The translations under genes and the position numbers were made by a program. From RCC1774 sp050330855 (GTDB taxonomy: Bacteria > Cyanobacteriota > Cyanobacteriia > Thermosynechococcales > Thermosynechococcaceae): a stretch of DNA of 19,552 bases. Shown here one piece after another: positions 6,001 to 13,005 of this stretch (the first letter of the stretch is position 1; every line of letters begins with the position of its first letter). The stretch lies in assembly GCA_050330855.1 (NCBI GenBank), contig JBHJNL010000014.1, positions 1 to 19,552 of the forward strand. Reading direction: 5' to 3'. The notes beneath the pieces are model-generated. The model was not told the DNA's origin. It ran no database searches and worked only from the letters and a program-made list of their open reading frames with translations.

Positions 6001-8082
6001 CTAGTTGAGATGGAGGTTATGTTCAATCACCACCTCAGTCAGGTCGCTCATCGACATACATCGCTGCTGATCGAGGGTATCAAGATAGCGCTTCTCTTGG
6101 TAGTACAGTCGGCGGATATCTTCTAGCTCGCGCAAACAGTAGCTTTCTTCTTCAAGCAGAGTCTGGGCATGTTCAGATTCATCATCAATCATCTGTTGAA
6201 TATGCTGTAAATAGGCGCTGAGGATTTGCTTGCCCTTGAGTTCGCGTTTGGCAGACTTAAGCGCTGACTCCCACATCTGTAAAAGGTGGCGGCACCGTTT
6301 TTCACAGGCAATCCGCTCTAGGCTGGCGGCAGCGGCTCGAATGGAGAGATTAGGACGCAGCAGATCTAGCTCCGTTTTTTCATTCAGTTGAATCAAATGG
6401 TAAATCTGCTTCAGTTCATCGGTAAAGGTCGTACAAAGATCTTGTACGGCACTGATCAAGTCAAAGTCTTCAGGAATCGGTGTGACTTCTGGGTGGGAGG
6501 AATACTGCTCAGGATTTGCCTTAATCACCTCATCCTCAAGGACGAGAATCTGCCGCCACAAAAAGCGGTGGTGAGAAAAGCTAAACTCAACGTCCCGATC
6601 CTTCATTGATTCTTGAACCGTGGCCCGGTAGTGGGGGCGATGCAGATAAATCCTTAAAAGCTGAGCTTCTGCGGCTTCTCGCAGGGTATAGTCTGCGGGG
6701 CGCTGCCATTTCTCTGATCGCCCTAGCCATCGTTGTCCTCGCACCTGCTGCCGCAGTGCTTCTTCAAGCTGCAAAGACAGCCGAGAATCTCCCTGACTGA
6801 GGAGGGCGGCACAGTTATGAATGTAGTGGGTCCGTAGAGCGGCGTTGGGGAGTTTGCCCAACAGGGCCACAATCGCTTGGGTGGCCTCTTGAAATTGGTC
6901 GGCCTGCTGTAGATCTTGGTTTGCGATCGCACGTGAAATTTGCCAGTCCAGCCACAGCGGAGCCGCCTCCACAAGCTGCTCATAGGCTTCCCGACTTGAT
7001 CCCAGCAAGAACTCGTCGGCATCCTTGCCATTGGGTAAATTGAGGACTCGAAGCTGCACATCACCGCGATAGGCAAGGGCTTCCACCTCAGAAATGGTGC
7101 GTTCGGCAGCTTTACCTCCGGCAGCATCGGCATCGAAATTGAGAATAATTCGCTTTGATTCGGTGTAGCGCAGAAGCTGCTTGACCTGATGTTCGCTGAA
7201 CGCCGTCCCCATTGAGGCCACGGCATTGGTGATCCCCGCCGCATGGAGGGCAATCACATCAAAATAGCCCTCGACAACAATGGCCCGGTCGTCTTGAACA
7301 ATGGTTTTACGGGCTTTATCAAGACCAAACAGCAGCTTGCCTTTATTAAACAGCTCTGTTTCAGGAGAGTTCAGGTATTTCGGTTCTTCCCCGGTCAGAG
7401 TCCGAGAACCAAACCCCACTACTCGACTCTGATGATCGTGAATGGGGATCATCAGGCGATCGCGAAAGCGGTCGTAATAGCCGTCTCCGTTTTTGCGAGG
7501 CACAATCAGCCCGGCCTGCTCCACCAATTCCTCAGAGAAGTGCTTCTCTTCAACGAGATGCTGATAAATCCCCTGCCACTGGTCGGGGGCATAGCCGAGC
7601 TGAAACTGCTGGATGGTTTCTTCACTCAACTGCCGCGTTTGCTGAGCATAGTTAAGGGCAAACGCCCCTTGAGGCTGACGCAAGCCGTGCTCGTAATATT
7701 TGCAGGCGATCGCCAAAACCTCATAGAGCTGCTCCCGTAAAGACAGCTTCTTCTCAAGCTGCTGCTTTTCTGCCTTCGCCAAGGTCTGGACCGGCACATC
7801 GTAGCGTTCGGCCAGCCCCAGCACGACTTCTGCAAAGGAGCGCTTTTCTAGCTCCATTAAAAACTTAAAAGCATTTCCCCCTGCACCACAGCCAAAGCAG
7901 TAGTAGAACTGCTTCTCAGGGCTAACGCTAAAGCTGGGGGTCTTCTCGTCGTGAAAGGGACAGCAGCCCACCAAGTTACGACCCTGCTTACGCAGCACAA
8001 CATGATCTGAGACCACATCCGTAATGTCAGCGGCCTGGCGAACCTGCTCAATCGTATCGGGGTGTATGCGCGGGATATCCAT
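6001..8082 (-). CDS. dnaG: DNA primase
   Basis: A 693-residue bacterial primase that synthesises RNA primers at the replication fork in contact with DnaB helicase. Visible: the CHC2 zinc-binding domain with CPFHDEKTPSFSV and YYCFGCGAGG (Cys/His ligands near 41, 44, 62 and 65), the RNA polymerase core with RFRDRLMIPI (about 205-214), and the TOPRIM fold with VVEGYFDV (catalytic Glu about 271) and FDADAAG (metal-binding Asp about 317 and 319) plus GKDADEF (352-358). The C-terminal 250 residues are helical and diverged, as expected for the DnaB-interaction domain. ATG 8082 begins MDIPRIHPDTIEQVRQ, the normal family start. Nothing is missing. Confidence 0.97.
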   Translation of the reverse strand: MDIPRIHPDTIEQVRQAADITDVVSDHVVLRKQGRNLVGCCPFHDEKTPSFSVSPEKQFYYCFGCGAGGNAFKFLMELEKRSFAEVVLGLAERYDVPVQTLAKAEKQQLEKKLSLREQLYEVLAIACKYYEHGLRQPQGAFALNYAQQTRQLSEETIQQFQLGYAPDQWQGIYQHLVEEKHFSEELVEQAGLIVPRKNGDGYYDRFRDRLMIPIHDHQSRVVGFGSRTLTGEEPKYLNSPETELFNKGKLLFGLDKARKTIVQDDRAIVVEGYFDVIALHAAGITNAVASMGTAFSEHQVKQLLRYTESKRIILNFDADAAGGKAAERTISEVEALAYRGDVQLRVLNLPNGKDADEFLLGSSREAYEQLVEAAPLWLDWQISRAIANQDLQQADQFQEATQAIVALLGKLPNAALRTHYIHNCAALLSQGDSRLSLQLEEALRQQVRGQRWLGRSEKWQRPADYTLREAAEAQLLRIYLHRPHYRATVQESMKDRDVEFSFSHHRFLWRQILVLEDEVIKANPEQYSSHPEVTPIPEDFDLISAVQDLCTTFTDELKQIYHLIQLNEKTELDLLRPNLSIRAAAASLERIACEKRCRHLLQMWESALKSAKRELKGKQILSAYLQHIQQMIDDESEHAQTLLEEESYCLRELEDIRRLYYQEKRYLDTLDQQRCMSMSDLTEVVIEHNLHLN

Positions 8083-8473
8083 TTATTTAATGCACGATCC
8101 TTCGCAAAAGAATGACGACATCAATTCAGGAATCAAACACTTTAACTAGTACCAACATACCATTTTAGTGCTGTATGGCAGAGAGTGGGGTGCTGTACTA
8201 CCAATAGCGTTCTTTTTGAATGTGGCTACTAGCATAACCCTAGATATGTGATTCGAGAGGGTTTGTTTCGCTTCTTTTTGTCCTGGAACTCTTTAGCACT
8301 AGGCCAGCGTGCAGCGGTCTCTCTGAGCTCAAAGCGCGGTACCGTTCCCTTCTAGCTGATTATTATGCTAATTTCAGAACAGTAAAGAAGTATTTTCGAT
8401 TTCAGTAGATTGTTGAATAGACGTCTGTGCAAATCGATACTCTCTTCCTTCTTCTGATTCTGGAGTTGTTTTA
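8083..8473 (+). promoter_or_regulatory. 391-bp intergenic region: dnaG promoter side and long leader of the RRM gene
   Basis: This gap between divergent dnaG and the RRM gene holds no supported coding frame or tRNA. A TATTAT -10-like hexamer at 8361-8366 would give the RRM mRNA a leader of about 100 nt, but no convincing -35 partner is visible. The RRM gene has GGAG about 9 nt before its ATG. Long untranslated leaders are known for cold-inducible RNA-binding protein genes in cyanobacteria, so this region may carry such control; that is inference. Confidence 0.4.
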
Positions 8474-8767
8474 ATGTCAGTTTATGTCGGGAATCTGTCC
8501 TATGACGCCACTCAGGATAATCTGAGTCAGGTGTTTCAGGAGTATGGGGCAGTCAAAAGTGTCAAATTGCCCACAGACCGTGAGACCGGTCGACCCCGTG
8601 GGTTTGCCTTTGTTGAAATGGAGTCCGAAGCAGAAGAAACGGCTGCAATTGAGGCACTCGATGGCGCTGAGTGGATGGGACGTGACCTCAAGGTCAACAA
8701 AGGCCGACCCCGTGAAGACCGCAAGCCTGCCGGTGGCGGCTGGAGTGGAGGCGGTAGCCGTTACTAA
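8474..8767 (+). CDS. Single-RRM RNA-binding protein with glycine-rich tail (Rbp family)
   Basis: A 97-residue protein consisting of one RNA recognition motif. RNP2 is VYVGNL (3-8) and RNP1 is RGFAFVEM (42-49), with the aromatic residues that stack on RNA bases present. A short tail GGGWSGGGSRY follows, as in the type of cyanobacterial Rbp that carries a Gly-rich C-terminus and is usually cold-inducible (RbpA group in Anabaena). It is followed by a terminator and then rpsU, the same order known for rbpA1-rpsU in Anabaena. It probably binds mRNA as a chaperone or stability factor; individual targets cannot be inferred. Confidence 0.93.
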   Translation: MSVYVGNLSYDATQDNLSQVFQEYGAVKSVKLPTDRETGRPRGFAFVEMESEAEETAAIEALDGAEWMGRDLKVNKGRPREDRKPAGGGWSGGGSRY

Positions 8768-8795
8768 AGCTGTGTCCTATTTTGATCAAGTCTCC

Positions 8796-8823
8796 AGAGC
8801 AGGCTCTATGGCTGCTCTTTTTT
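8796..8823 (+). terminator. Rho-independent terminator between RRM gene and rpsU
   Basis: AGAGCAG (8796-8802) pairs with CTGCTCT (8812-8818) around a 9-nt loop and runs into six T residues (8818-8823). It starts 28 bp after the RRM stop codon. It would end most RRM transcripts before rpsU; partial read-through would let both be co-expressed. Confidence 0.8.
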
Positions 8824-8882
8824 GACGTTTCTAGGGAGAACCCTGGACAATATTTGTTGTTTAGCTTTATAAAGGTGACCGG

Positions 8883-9068
8883 ATGGCCCAGATTATTGTT
8901 GGTGAAAGTGAAGGAATTGAGTCAGCGCTGCGACGATTTAAGCGGACTGTCTCTAAAGCAGGTATTTTCCCAGACATGCGTAAGCATCGTCATTTTGAAA
9001 CACCGCTAGAAAAGAAAAAGCGCAAAGCGATCGCCAAGCGCAGAAAGCGCAGAATGCGACGCAACTAA
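8883..9068 (+). CDS. rpsU: Small ribosomal subunit protein bS21
   Basis: A 61-residue, highly basic protein of the 30S subunit that sits near the mRNA exit platform and aids initiation base-pairing. The sequence has the S21 pattern: ESEGIESALRRFKRTVSKAGIF, DMRKHRHFETPLEKKKRKA and a poly-basic end KRRKRRMRRN. An AAAGGTG ribosome site stands about 6 nt upstream of ATG 8883. The TTATAAA stretch about 20 bp upstream may be part of its own promoter. The stop codon overlaps the stop of the convergent CobT-family gene. Confidence 0.96.
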   Translation: MAQIIVGESEGIESALRRFKRTVSKAGIFPDMRKHRHFETPLEKKKRKAIAKRRKRRMRRN

Positions 9069-10162
9069 TTTTGGGTCTTGTTTGAGTACTGTTCAAGTAA
9101 GGTCTCAACGGCATTGAGGAGTTCGTCCGGGTGCCAACCTTGATAAAGGCTGGCTGCAATGGCACATCCTCCTGCACCAACCCCTTCTTTGACAAACCCC
9201 TGCTCATAGGCTCGCAGTTGCGGGTAGCTTGACGCACTAAAGTCAAGCTGACTGGCCAACAAGGGGGCTGCGTTGATTAAATCAGCTAGCCCCACCGTAT
9301 CGCCGGTGGGGTCTTCAGCAACCCAGCGCGTGGTGCCAATCACCACCTGTTCTGGGCACCATTCTTCTAATTCTGATTGGGCTATTGCCCTAGCTAGGGC
9401 ATACACCGCCAGCATTTGAGTCCCTCCGGCCAGCAACACGCCGCCAGACCGGCTGGCCGCAATCATCATGCCCGCCACTACAATTTGCATGGGGTCACCC
9501 ACTGCCGCCGCCAACATGAGCGGGTTGGTGAGGTCTTGATCGGATGCAGCCCGCAAGCCTGTTTCAACGATCTGCTGTTTTTGAGCATGGTTGCAGATGG
9601 GATGGCTACTGTTGACCTTACCTAGTGCCGAAAATCCTAGCCCGGTTAAAATGGCAAGGGCAGTGGTAGTGCCCCCAACCACGCATTCTGAGCAGATCAG
9701 ATAGCTGCCGGGGATCGCTAATTTTTGTCCCCACTGCAGTCCCTGTCGCCATAGCTGTTTGACCATCGCCAAAGGGAGCGCCCTCCCAGAAGACAGACAG
9801 CGGGCGGGCTGTCCGCCCAGGTCTACGTGATCAATGGGGGGTGGGGTCGGCAATCCAGCGTTAAAAATCCGCTGGGGAATCCCTAGGCCATTGAGTACGG
9901 CGCGCGAGATAAAAACAGGCGATGCCCCCTGATCTAGAGGCGGCAGTGGGTACTGAACGACATAACTGGGGCCGTTGATTAAGAATTCAGCATCTGCGAT
10001 CGCAGTAAATCTCCGCGCTCGGGGGGTATTTCCTGCAGCCGAAATCCCAGGGTGTAGTGCCGTTTCAGTAAATCCTAAAATACAGGCAAATAGGGGTGCA
10101 CAATTTCGGTGGCGCTGGAGCCATTCCTGCCCTTGCTGTTGCTGGGTGTAGACCCGAATCAT
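9065..10162 (-). CDS. cobT: CobT-like nicotinate-nucleotide-dependent phosphoribosyltransferase (TIGR00303/UPF0284 type)
   Basis: A 365-residue protein of the archaeal/cyanobacterial branch of the nicotinate-nucleotide:dimethylbenzimidazole phosphoribosyltransferase superfamily, expected to activate the lower-ligand base for cobamide assembly. Recognisable features are the N-terminal FACILGFTETALHPGISAAG, the ADAEFL segment, ECVVGGTTTALA (about 176-187), DPMQIVVAGM, GGVLLAGGTQMLAVYA and the C-terminal VKEGVGAGGCAIAA, where the family's conserved Glu and glycine loop lie. Most cyanobacteria make pseudocobalamin with adenine as lower ligand, so the physiological base is uncertain. ATG 10162 was chosen over 10201: it avoids a 37-bp overlap, leaves 2 nt after the upstream gene's stop, and has AAGAAG upstream. 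It forms an apparent operon with the DUF2232-like gene. Confidence 0.85.
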   Translation of the reverse strand: MIRVYTQQQQGQEWLQRHRNCAPLFACILGFTETALHPGISAAGNTPRARRFTAIADAEFLINGPSYVVQYPLPPLDQGASPVFISRAVLNGLGIPQRIFNAGLPTPPPIDHVDLGGQPARCLSSGRALPLAMVKQLWRQGLQWGQKLAIPGSYLICSECVVGGTTTALAILTGLGFSALGKVNSSHPICNHAQKQQIVETGLRAASDQDLTNPLMLAAAVGDPMQIVVAGMMIAASRSGGVLLAGGTQMLAVYALARAIAQSELEEWCPEQVVIGTTRWVAEDPTGDTVGLADLINAAPLLASQLDFSASSYPQLRAYEQGFVKEGVGAGGCAIAASLYQGWHPDELLNAVETLLEQYSNKTQN

Positions 10163-10164
10163 GT

Positions 10165-10869
10165 CTATTCTTCTTGGTAGTCCAGCAAAATCTGTAGCCA
10201 TCGCGGCGGATTCGGTATCGGGCTATCGAGACGTTCGAGCAATAACCAAGAGACTAAATGCACCAGCAGCACATAGAGTGCGGCATTCACAAACAGCAGG
10301 CCCACCGCAAAAAGCTGGACAACGACAAGATCAGGTTCAATCAAGACTCCTAACTTCAGGAAAATCCAGTCTAGTAAGCCCAACACTTGGCGGTTGAGAT
10401 AGAGCCAAAGATTGGTCCCTAACAGCAGCGACAAAAAACCGACCTGGAAGAACAAGCCCGCTGCCATCACCAACACCCCCCACCCCATTGAGAGATACCA
10501 ACCGGCGCGACGACGCCACAATCCCCCCAGTAGAACCCCTAGAAAACCGTAGGGAATCAAGAACTGAAGGCTGCGAGGTGGCCCCAGCAAAACCGCCACC
10601 AACAGTGACGTTACCATCGCGGTCATCCAAGCAGCTCGTCGTCCCCAACGCAGGTAGGCCAGGGCCACCGGCACCGGAAAAAACATCCGTAGGAGAGGTC
10701 CAGTCGGCACGTAGAAATTAATGAGCCAAATTAGTGCAGTGGTGCTTGCTAAGAATGCCGTCTCCACCATCACTAAAGGCCCAGTGATCAAATGTCGAGA
10801 ATTAGGGGCGGGTTCTCTCGGCGTTGAGATAAAGTCGTCAAGCTCTGAAGAGGGCAAAGGCTCGGGCAT
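10165..10869 (-). CDS. DUF2232-like integral membrane protein
   Basis: A 234-residue protein with an approximately 30-residue soluble N-terminus and about six hydrophobic segments (near 32-52, 58-75, 80-97, 105-117, 127-155, 185-212). It resembles the DUF2232/YybS-like membrane family, whose fold is related to the substrate-binding S components of ECF transporters; I hold the family assignment at moderate certainty. The stop lies 2 nt before the CobT-family start, indicating translational coupling. This neighbour suggests a link with uptake of cobalt, corrinoid or lower-ligand precursors, but that is inference from gene order only. No ATPase or T-component gene is present nearby. Confidence 0.75.
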   Translation of the reverse strand: MPEPLPSSELDDFISTPREPAPNSRHLITGPLVMVETAFLASTTALIWLINFYVPTGPLLRMFFPVPVALAYLRWGRRAAWMTAMVTSLLVAVLLGPPRSLQFLIPYGFLGVLLGGLWRRRAGWYLSMGWGVLVMAAGLFFQVGFLSLLLGTNLWLYLNRQVLGLLDWIFLKLGVLIEPDLVVVQLFAVGLLFVNAALYVLLVHLVSWLLLERLDSPIPNPPRWLQILLDYQEE

Positions 10870-10914
10870 AGTTAGAGATCAGGTCAACACAAAGACGGCT
10901 TGAAAACTCTTTGA

Positions 10915-10933
10915 AGAGAATGGGAAATTCTCT
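10915..10933 (-). other. Small stem-loop upstream of the membrane-protein gene
   Basis: AGAGAA (10915-10920) and TTCTCT (10928-10933) are reverse complements around a 7-nt loop, 46 bp before ATG 10869 on the minus strand. There is no T-tract, so it may be a leader hairpin or chance. Confidence 0.3.
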
Positions 10934-11018
10934 CATAACACTCCCATCGGCCTTAAAAAGCCTCTTGAGACTCGTCCATTGAGCAGCGCAGGAATAATGA
11001 CTGAGGATAGTGTTGTTG

Positions 11019-11720
11019 CTACAAAAGCAGGTTTTCGAGGGCATCTACATCAACGATACAGAGCGTATCACTATCACGCTGAATCAAGCCTTTCTTTTCG
11101 AGCTTACCCAAAACGCGTGTGACCGTTTCACGCGCCATACCGCTTAAGCTGCTTAACTCTCGATGGGGTAAATTTGGAATCTCGATACCACCCTTTCCTT
11201 CTTTACCTTGGCCTTCAGCTAGAAATAATAAAATATCAGCCACTCTGGAGGTGCTATCAGACTCTCTGAGCCGGAGCCGTCGATTAAGCTGACGCAATCG
11301 TCGAGCCATGAGCTTCGCCAGACGAATCCCTGCCTGGGGCTGAGTTTGTACTAGCGTCACAAAATCGGTGGCGGGTAGATTAGCCACCACCGTCGGCGTT
11401 AGGGTAATGACGTCGGTTGAACGGGGCACCTCATCTAAGGGAGCCATTTCGCCAAACACTTCACCCTTGCCCACAATATTGAGGGTTACCTCTTTCCCAT
11501 CAATATTGTAAGTGCGAATTTTCACCCAACCGCTCAGGATGAAGTAAACAGAACTACCCCAGTCATTTTCTAAAAGGATCACCCGATTGGCTGGATGCTC
11601 TCGGGTCACCACATGAGCCACTGCCTGTTCAACAACGGCATCTGGCAAACCCTCAAAAAACGGAGTAGATCGCAGCACAGCCTTGAGGTCTGCGTCACGG
11701 GAATTCGACCGATCTTCCAT
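11019..11720 (-). CDS. Crp/Fnr-family regulator, cyclic-nucleotide-binding candidate
   Basis: A 233-residue transcription factor with an N-terminal cNMP-binding beta roll (about 20-125), a dimer helix (about 128-155) and a winged helix with PHRELSSLSGMARETVTRVLGKLEKKGLI (about 185-213). The phosphate-binding cassette reads GEVFGEMAPLDEVPRST (86-102): it keeps the Gly-Glu pair and the Arg followed by Ser-Thr that contact cAMP in Crp, unlike the Crp-type protein at 3644-4285. It therefore resembles SYCRP1-like cyanobacterial cAMP receptors; the ligand remains inferred. It is not NtcA, which has a different N-terminus and cassette. The gene stands alone, with a 149-bp gap to the next minus-strand gene and a 0.8 kb divergent non-coding region upstream. 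Confidence 0.9.
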   Translation of the reverse strand: MEDRSNSRDADLKAVLRSTPFFEGLPDAVVEQAVAHVVTREHPANRVILLENDWGSSVYFILSGWVKIRTYNIDGKEVTLNIVGKGEVFGEMAPLDEVPRSTDVITLTPTVVANLPATDFVTLVQTQPQAGIRLAKLMARRLRQLNRRLRLRESDSTSRVADILLFLAEGQGKEGKGGIEIPNLPHRELSSLSGMARETVTRVLGKLEKKGLIQRDSDTLCIVDVDALENLLL

Positions 11721-11820
11721 GAATATTTTGCTCTCAGAATTAGCCCAATGCCTCCCCAGCTAAGGGATGGCGTAGCCGCTGTGGCAACCATAACAAAGAA
11801 AGCCCCTCCCTTGAAATATG

Positions 11821-11870
11821 TGCAAAGAAATATTGCAGACTCAAGGACTATCATGTTACATTTCTTTGCA
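11821..11870. repeat. Inverted repeat, 11-bp perfect arms, 28-bp spacer
   Basis: TGCAAAGAAAT (11821-11831) and ATTTCTTTGCA (11860-11870) are exact reverse complements. The pair lies about 100 bp upstream of the Crp-type start codon and just before the candidate small RNA. It may be a paired operator, or the base of a hairpin; the spacer shows no recognisable gene. Confidence 0.75.
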
Positions 11871-11897
11871 AGAAGAATCATTGTTTATACACTTCAG

Positions 11898-11978
11898 GTT
11901 AATTCTTTGTGTTTAGGCTTCTCTGTTCTTCAGCACAGCAACCTTAGCCAGCCGCATATTTATGTTGGCTGGTTTTTT
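11898..11978 (+). ncRNA. Candidate small RNA of about 80 nt (start inferred)
   Basis: A strong terminator ends at 11978 with no plus-strand gene before it. A -10-like TATACA at 11886-11891 would place a start near 11898, giving an RNA of about 80 nt. The -35 region is weak (TTTGCA at 11865-11870 with a 15-bp spacer). I do not recognise Yfr1 or Yfr2-type motifs. The alternative is that the terminator ends a longer transcript antisense to the Crp-type gene. Confidence 0.35.
11946..11978 (+). terminator. Orphan rho-independent terminator
   Basis: AGCCAGCCG (11946-11954) pairs with TGGCTGGTT (11966-11974), with two G-U pairs, around an 11-nt loop, followed by six T residues (11973-11978). On the plus strand no coding gene precedes it: the nearest upstream gene is on the opposite strand. 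Confidence 0.8.
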
Positions 11979-12059
11979 GGGCCTGTTACGTTTTTAGTCC
12001 TAGAAAACAGCTTAGGGCTATCTGAAGGGCTGCAGACATGTTAGATTTAAAAGCAGCTT

Positions 12060-12077
12060 ACTAACGGTACTAACGGT
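12060..12077. repeat. Tandem duplicate of ACTAACGGT
   Basis: Two exact 9-bp units abut at 12060-12068 and 12069-12077, followed by AAT. Function is unknown; direct 9-bp repeats can be response-regulator sites, but the spacing here (9 bp centre to centre) fits slippage equally well. Confidence 0.6.
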
Positions 12078-12446
12078 AATGTCCCGCTCGTGGGTCATCT
12101 TATCCCCTGTCATCCGGCTCAATGAATTCGTTATAGATTAGAGAACGTTCTGTTATTCTGAGTTTAGTAAGTTGAATGAATTGTCAGGCTTGGGCTATTG
12201 AGGTTGTCTTGTATCTGCAAAGTGTGACCAAAATTAGCGTCTTGATATGACACGATTCGTAACCAATGTCACATGAATTATTTTAAATTTAGCGCTGGGA
12301 TATGCTGAATACAGCGCGACAAACATTAGTGTTTCTGGGTCTGTCTACGGTTGTAGGAGCAACAGGGGTCTAGGGTCTAGCTTCATGCTGTGAAGAACTA
12401 CCGCTCAATGGGCACAGCATAGATGTTTGATGTCGGAATAAGGACT

Positions 12447-12465
12447 ACAGCCTACGGGGGGCTGT
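12447..12465 (+). promoter_or_regulatory. Leader stem-loop upstream of second RRM gene
   Basis: ACAGCC (12447-12452) pairs with GGCTGT (12460-12465) around TACGGGG, ending 47 bp before the RRM start codon. It is the last of a series of small stem-loops in this leader and may affect mRNA stability or ribosome access. Confidence 0.4.
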
Positions 12466-12512
12466 CTATTTCAGGTTTAGGTTGTTGATGTCTCATTTTA
12501 GAGGTGCTTTTC

Positions 12513-12941
12513 ATGTCCATTCGTCTTTATGTCGGTAATTTGCCCAAAGAGCTTGATCGCCAAGAACTTGAGACGCTCTTTGCTCAAGAAGCCGGTGAAT
12601 CAACCTCAACCAAGGTTGTAATTGATCGCAAAACTGGCAAATGCAGAGGCTTTGGGTTTGTCACCGTTGAAACTGAGGCGCAAGCCGATCAGTTGATTGA
12701 AAAATTTAATGGTCATGTCTTTAATGACAGCACTCTGAAAATTGAGAAAGCGTTGCCTAAAGCCAATAATGAAACGGAAGGGGGTCGCACCACCACCAAT
12801 AACGCTCCTCGTCCGTCCAGCAAGGGCAAGTCGAAGAACGCTAATACGGGTTCTCAAGCTAAAGCCGCGCAGCCCGATCCTCGATGGGCTGGTGAGCTAG
12901 AAAAGCTCAAAGAAATGCTGGTGGCTCAAACACAGTCCTAG
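12513..12941 (+). CDS. RRM RNA-binding protein with Rbp3-like C-terminal motif
   Basis: A 142-residue protein: one RRM (about 1-82) with RNP2 LYVGNL (5-10) and RNP1 RGFGFVTV (45-52), a low-complexity linker rich in N, T, S, K (about 83-120) and a short C-terminal motif PDPRWAGELEKLKEMLVAQT (121-140). That motif plus the start SIRLYVGNLPKE matches, from memory, cyanobacterial Rbp3 (Synechocystis slr0193), implicated in bringing photosystem mRNAs to thylakoids; target identity here is inferred. It lacks the Gly-rich tail of the RRM protein at 8474. ATG 12513 follows GAGGTG by 6 nt; the GTG at 12504 is part of that ribosome site. It converges on trpE with a 64-bp gap. Confidence 0.93.
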   Translation: MSIRLYVGNLPKELDRQELETLFAQEAGESTSTKVVIDRKTGKCRGFGFVTVETEAQADQLIEKFNGHVFNDSTLKIEKALPKANNETEGGRTTTNNAPRPSSKGKSKNANTGSQAKAAQPDPRWAGELEKLKEMLVAQTQS

Positions 12942-13005
12942 ACTCGCGATTTTCGCTTAATGCTTGTATAGAGCTGAGTCGTATAGTGTTTTTTCTTGGT
13001 GGGGG

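Larger units (their letters stand above)
11721..12512. other. 792-bp gene-free region with several structured elements
   Basis: No supported protein or tRNA lies here; a plus-strand frame crossing 11595-12044 is mostly antisense to the Crp-type gene and then crosses a terminator. The region holds an inverted repeat (11821-11870), a terminator without an upstream gene (11946-11978), a tandem 9-bp repeat (12060-12077), the 10-bp palindrome AGAACGTTCT (12142-12151), a doubled GGGTCTA (12367-12380), and stem-loops at 12292-12317, 12381-12395 and 12447-12465. The last part is probably the leader of the downstream RRM gene. Confidence 0.7.

Noticed and set aside
6723..7253. Long minus-strand frame inside dnaG
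   Set aside because: It is an out-of-frame shadow of the well-supported primase gene with no recognisable motif.
7243..7740. 165-codon plus-strand frame antisense to dnaG
   Set aside because: No family resemblance and no ribosome site; it lies wholly opposite conserved primase sequence.
11595..12044. 149-codon plus-strand frame covering the Crp-type gene's start and the gap
   Set aside because: About the first 40 codons are antisense to the regulator, the composition is not protein-like, and it runs through the hairpin terminator at 11946-11978.
12223..12273. TGTGAC and GTCACA as a Crp site
   Set aside because: The half-sites are 39 bp apart, whereas Crp sites need about 6 bp between them.
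12942..13005. GACTC...GAGTC with a following T-run as terminator between the RRM gene and trpE
   Set aside because: Only five base pairs with a loop of about 30 nt; too weak to call even though TTTTTT is present at 12989-12994.
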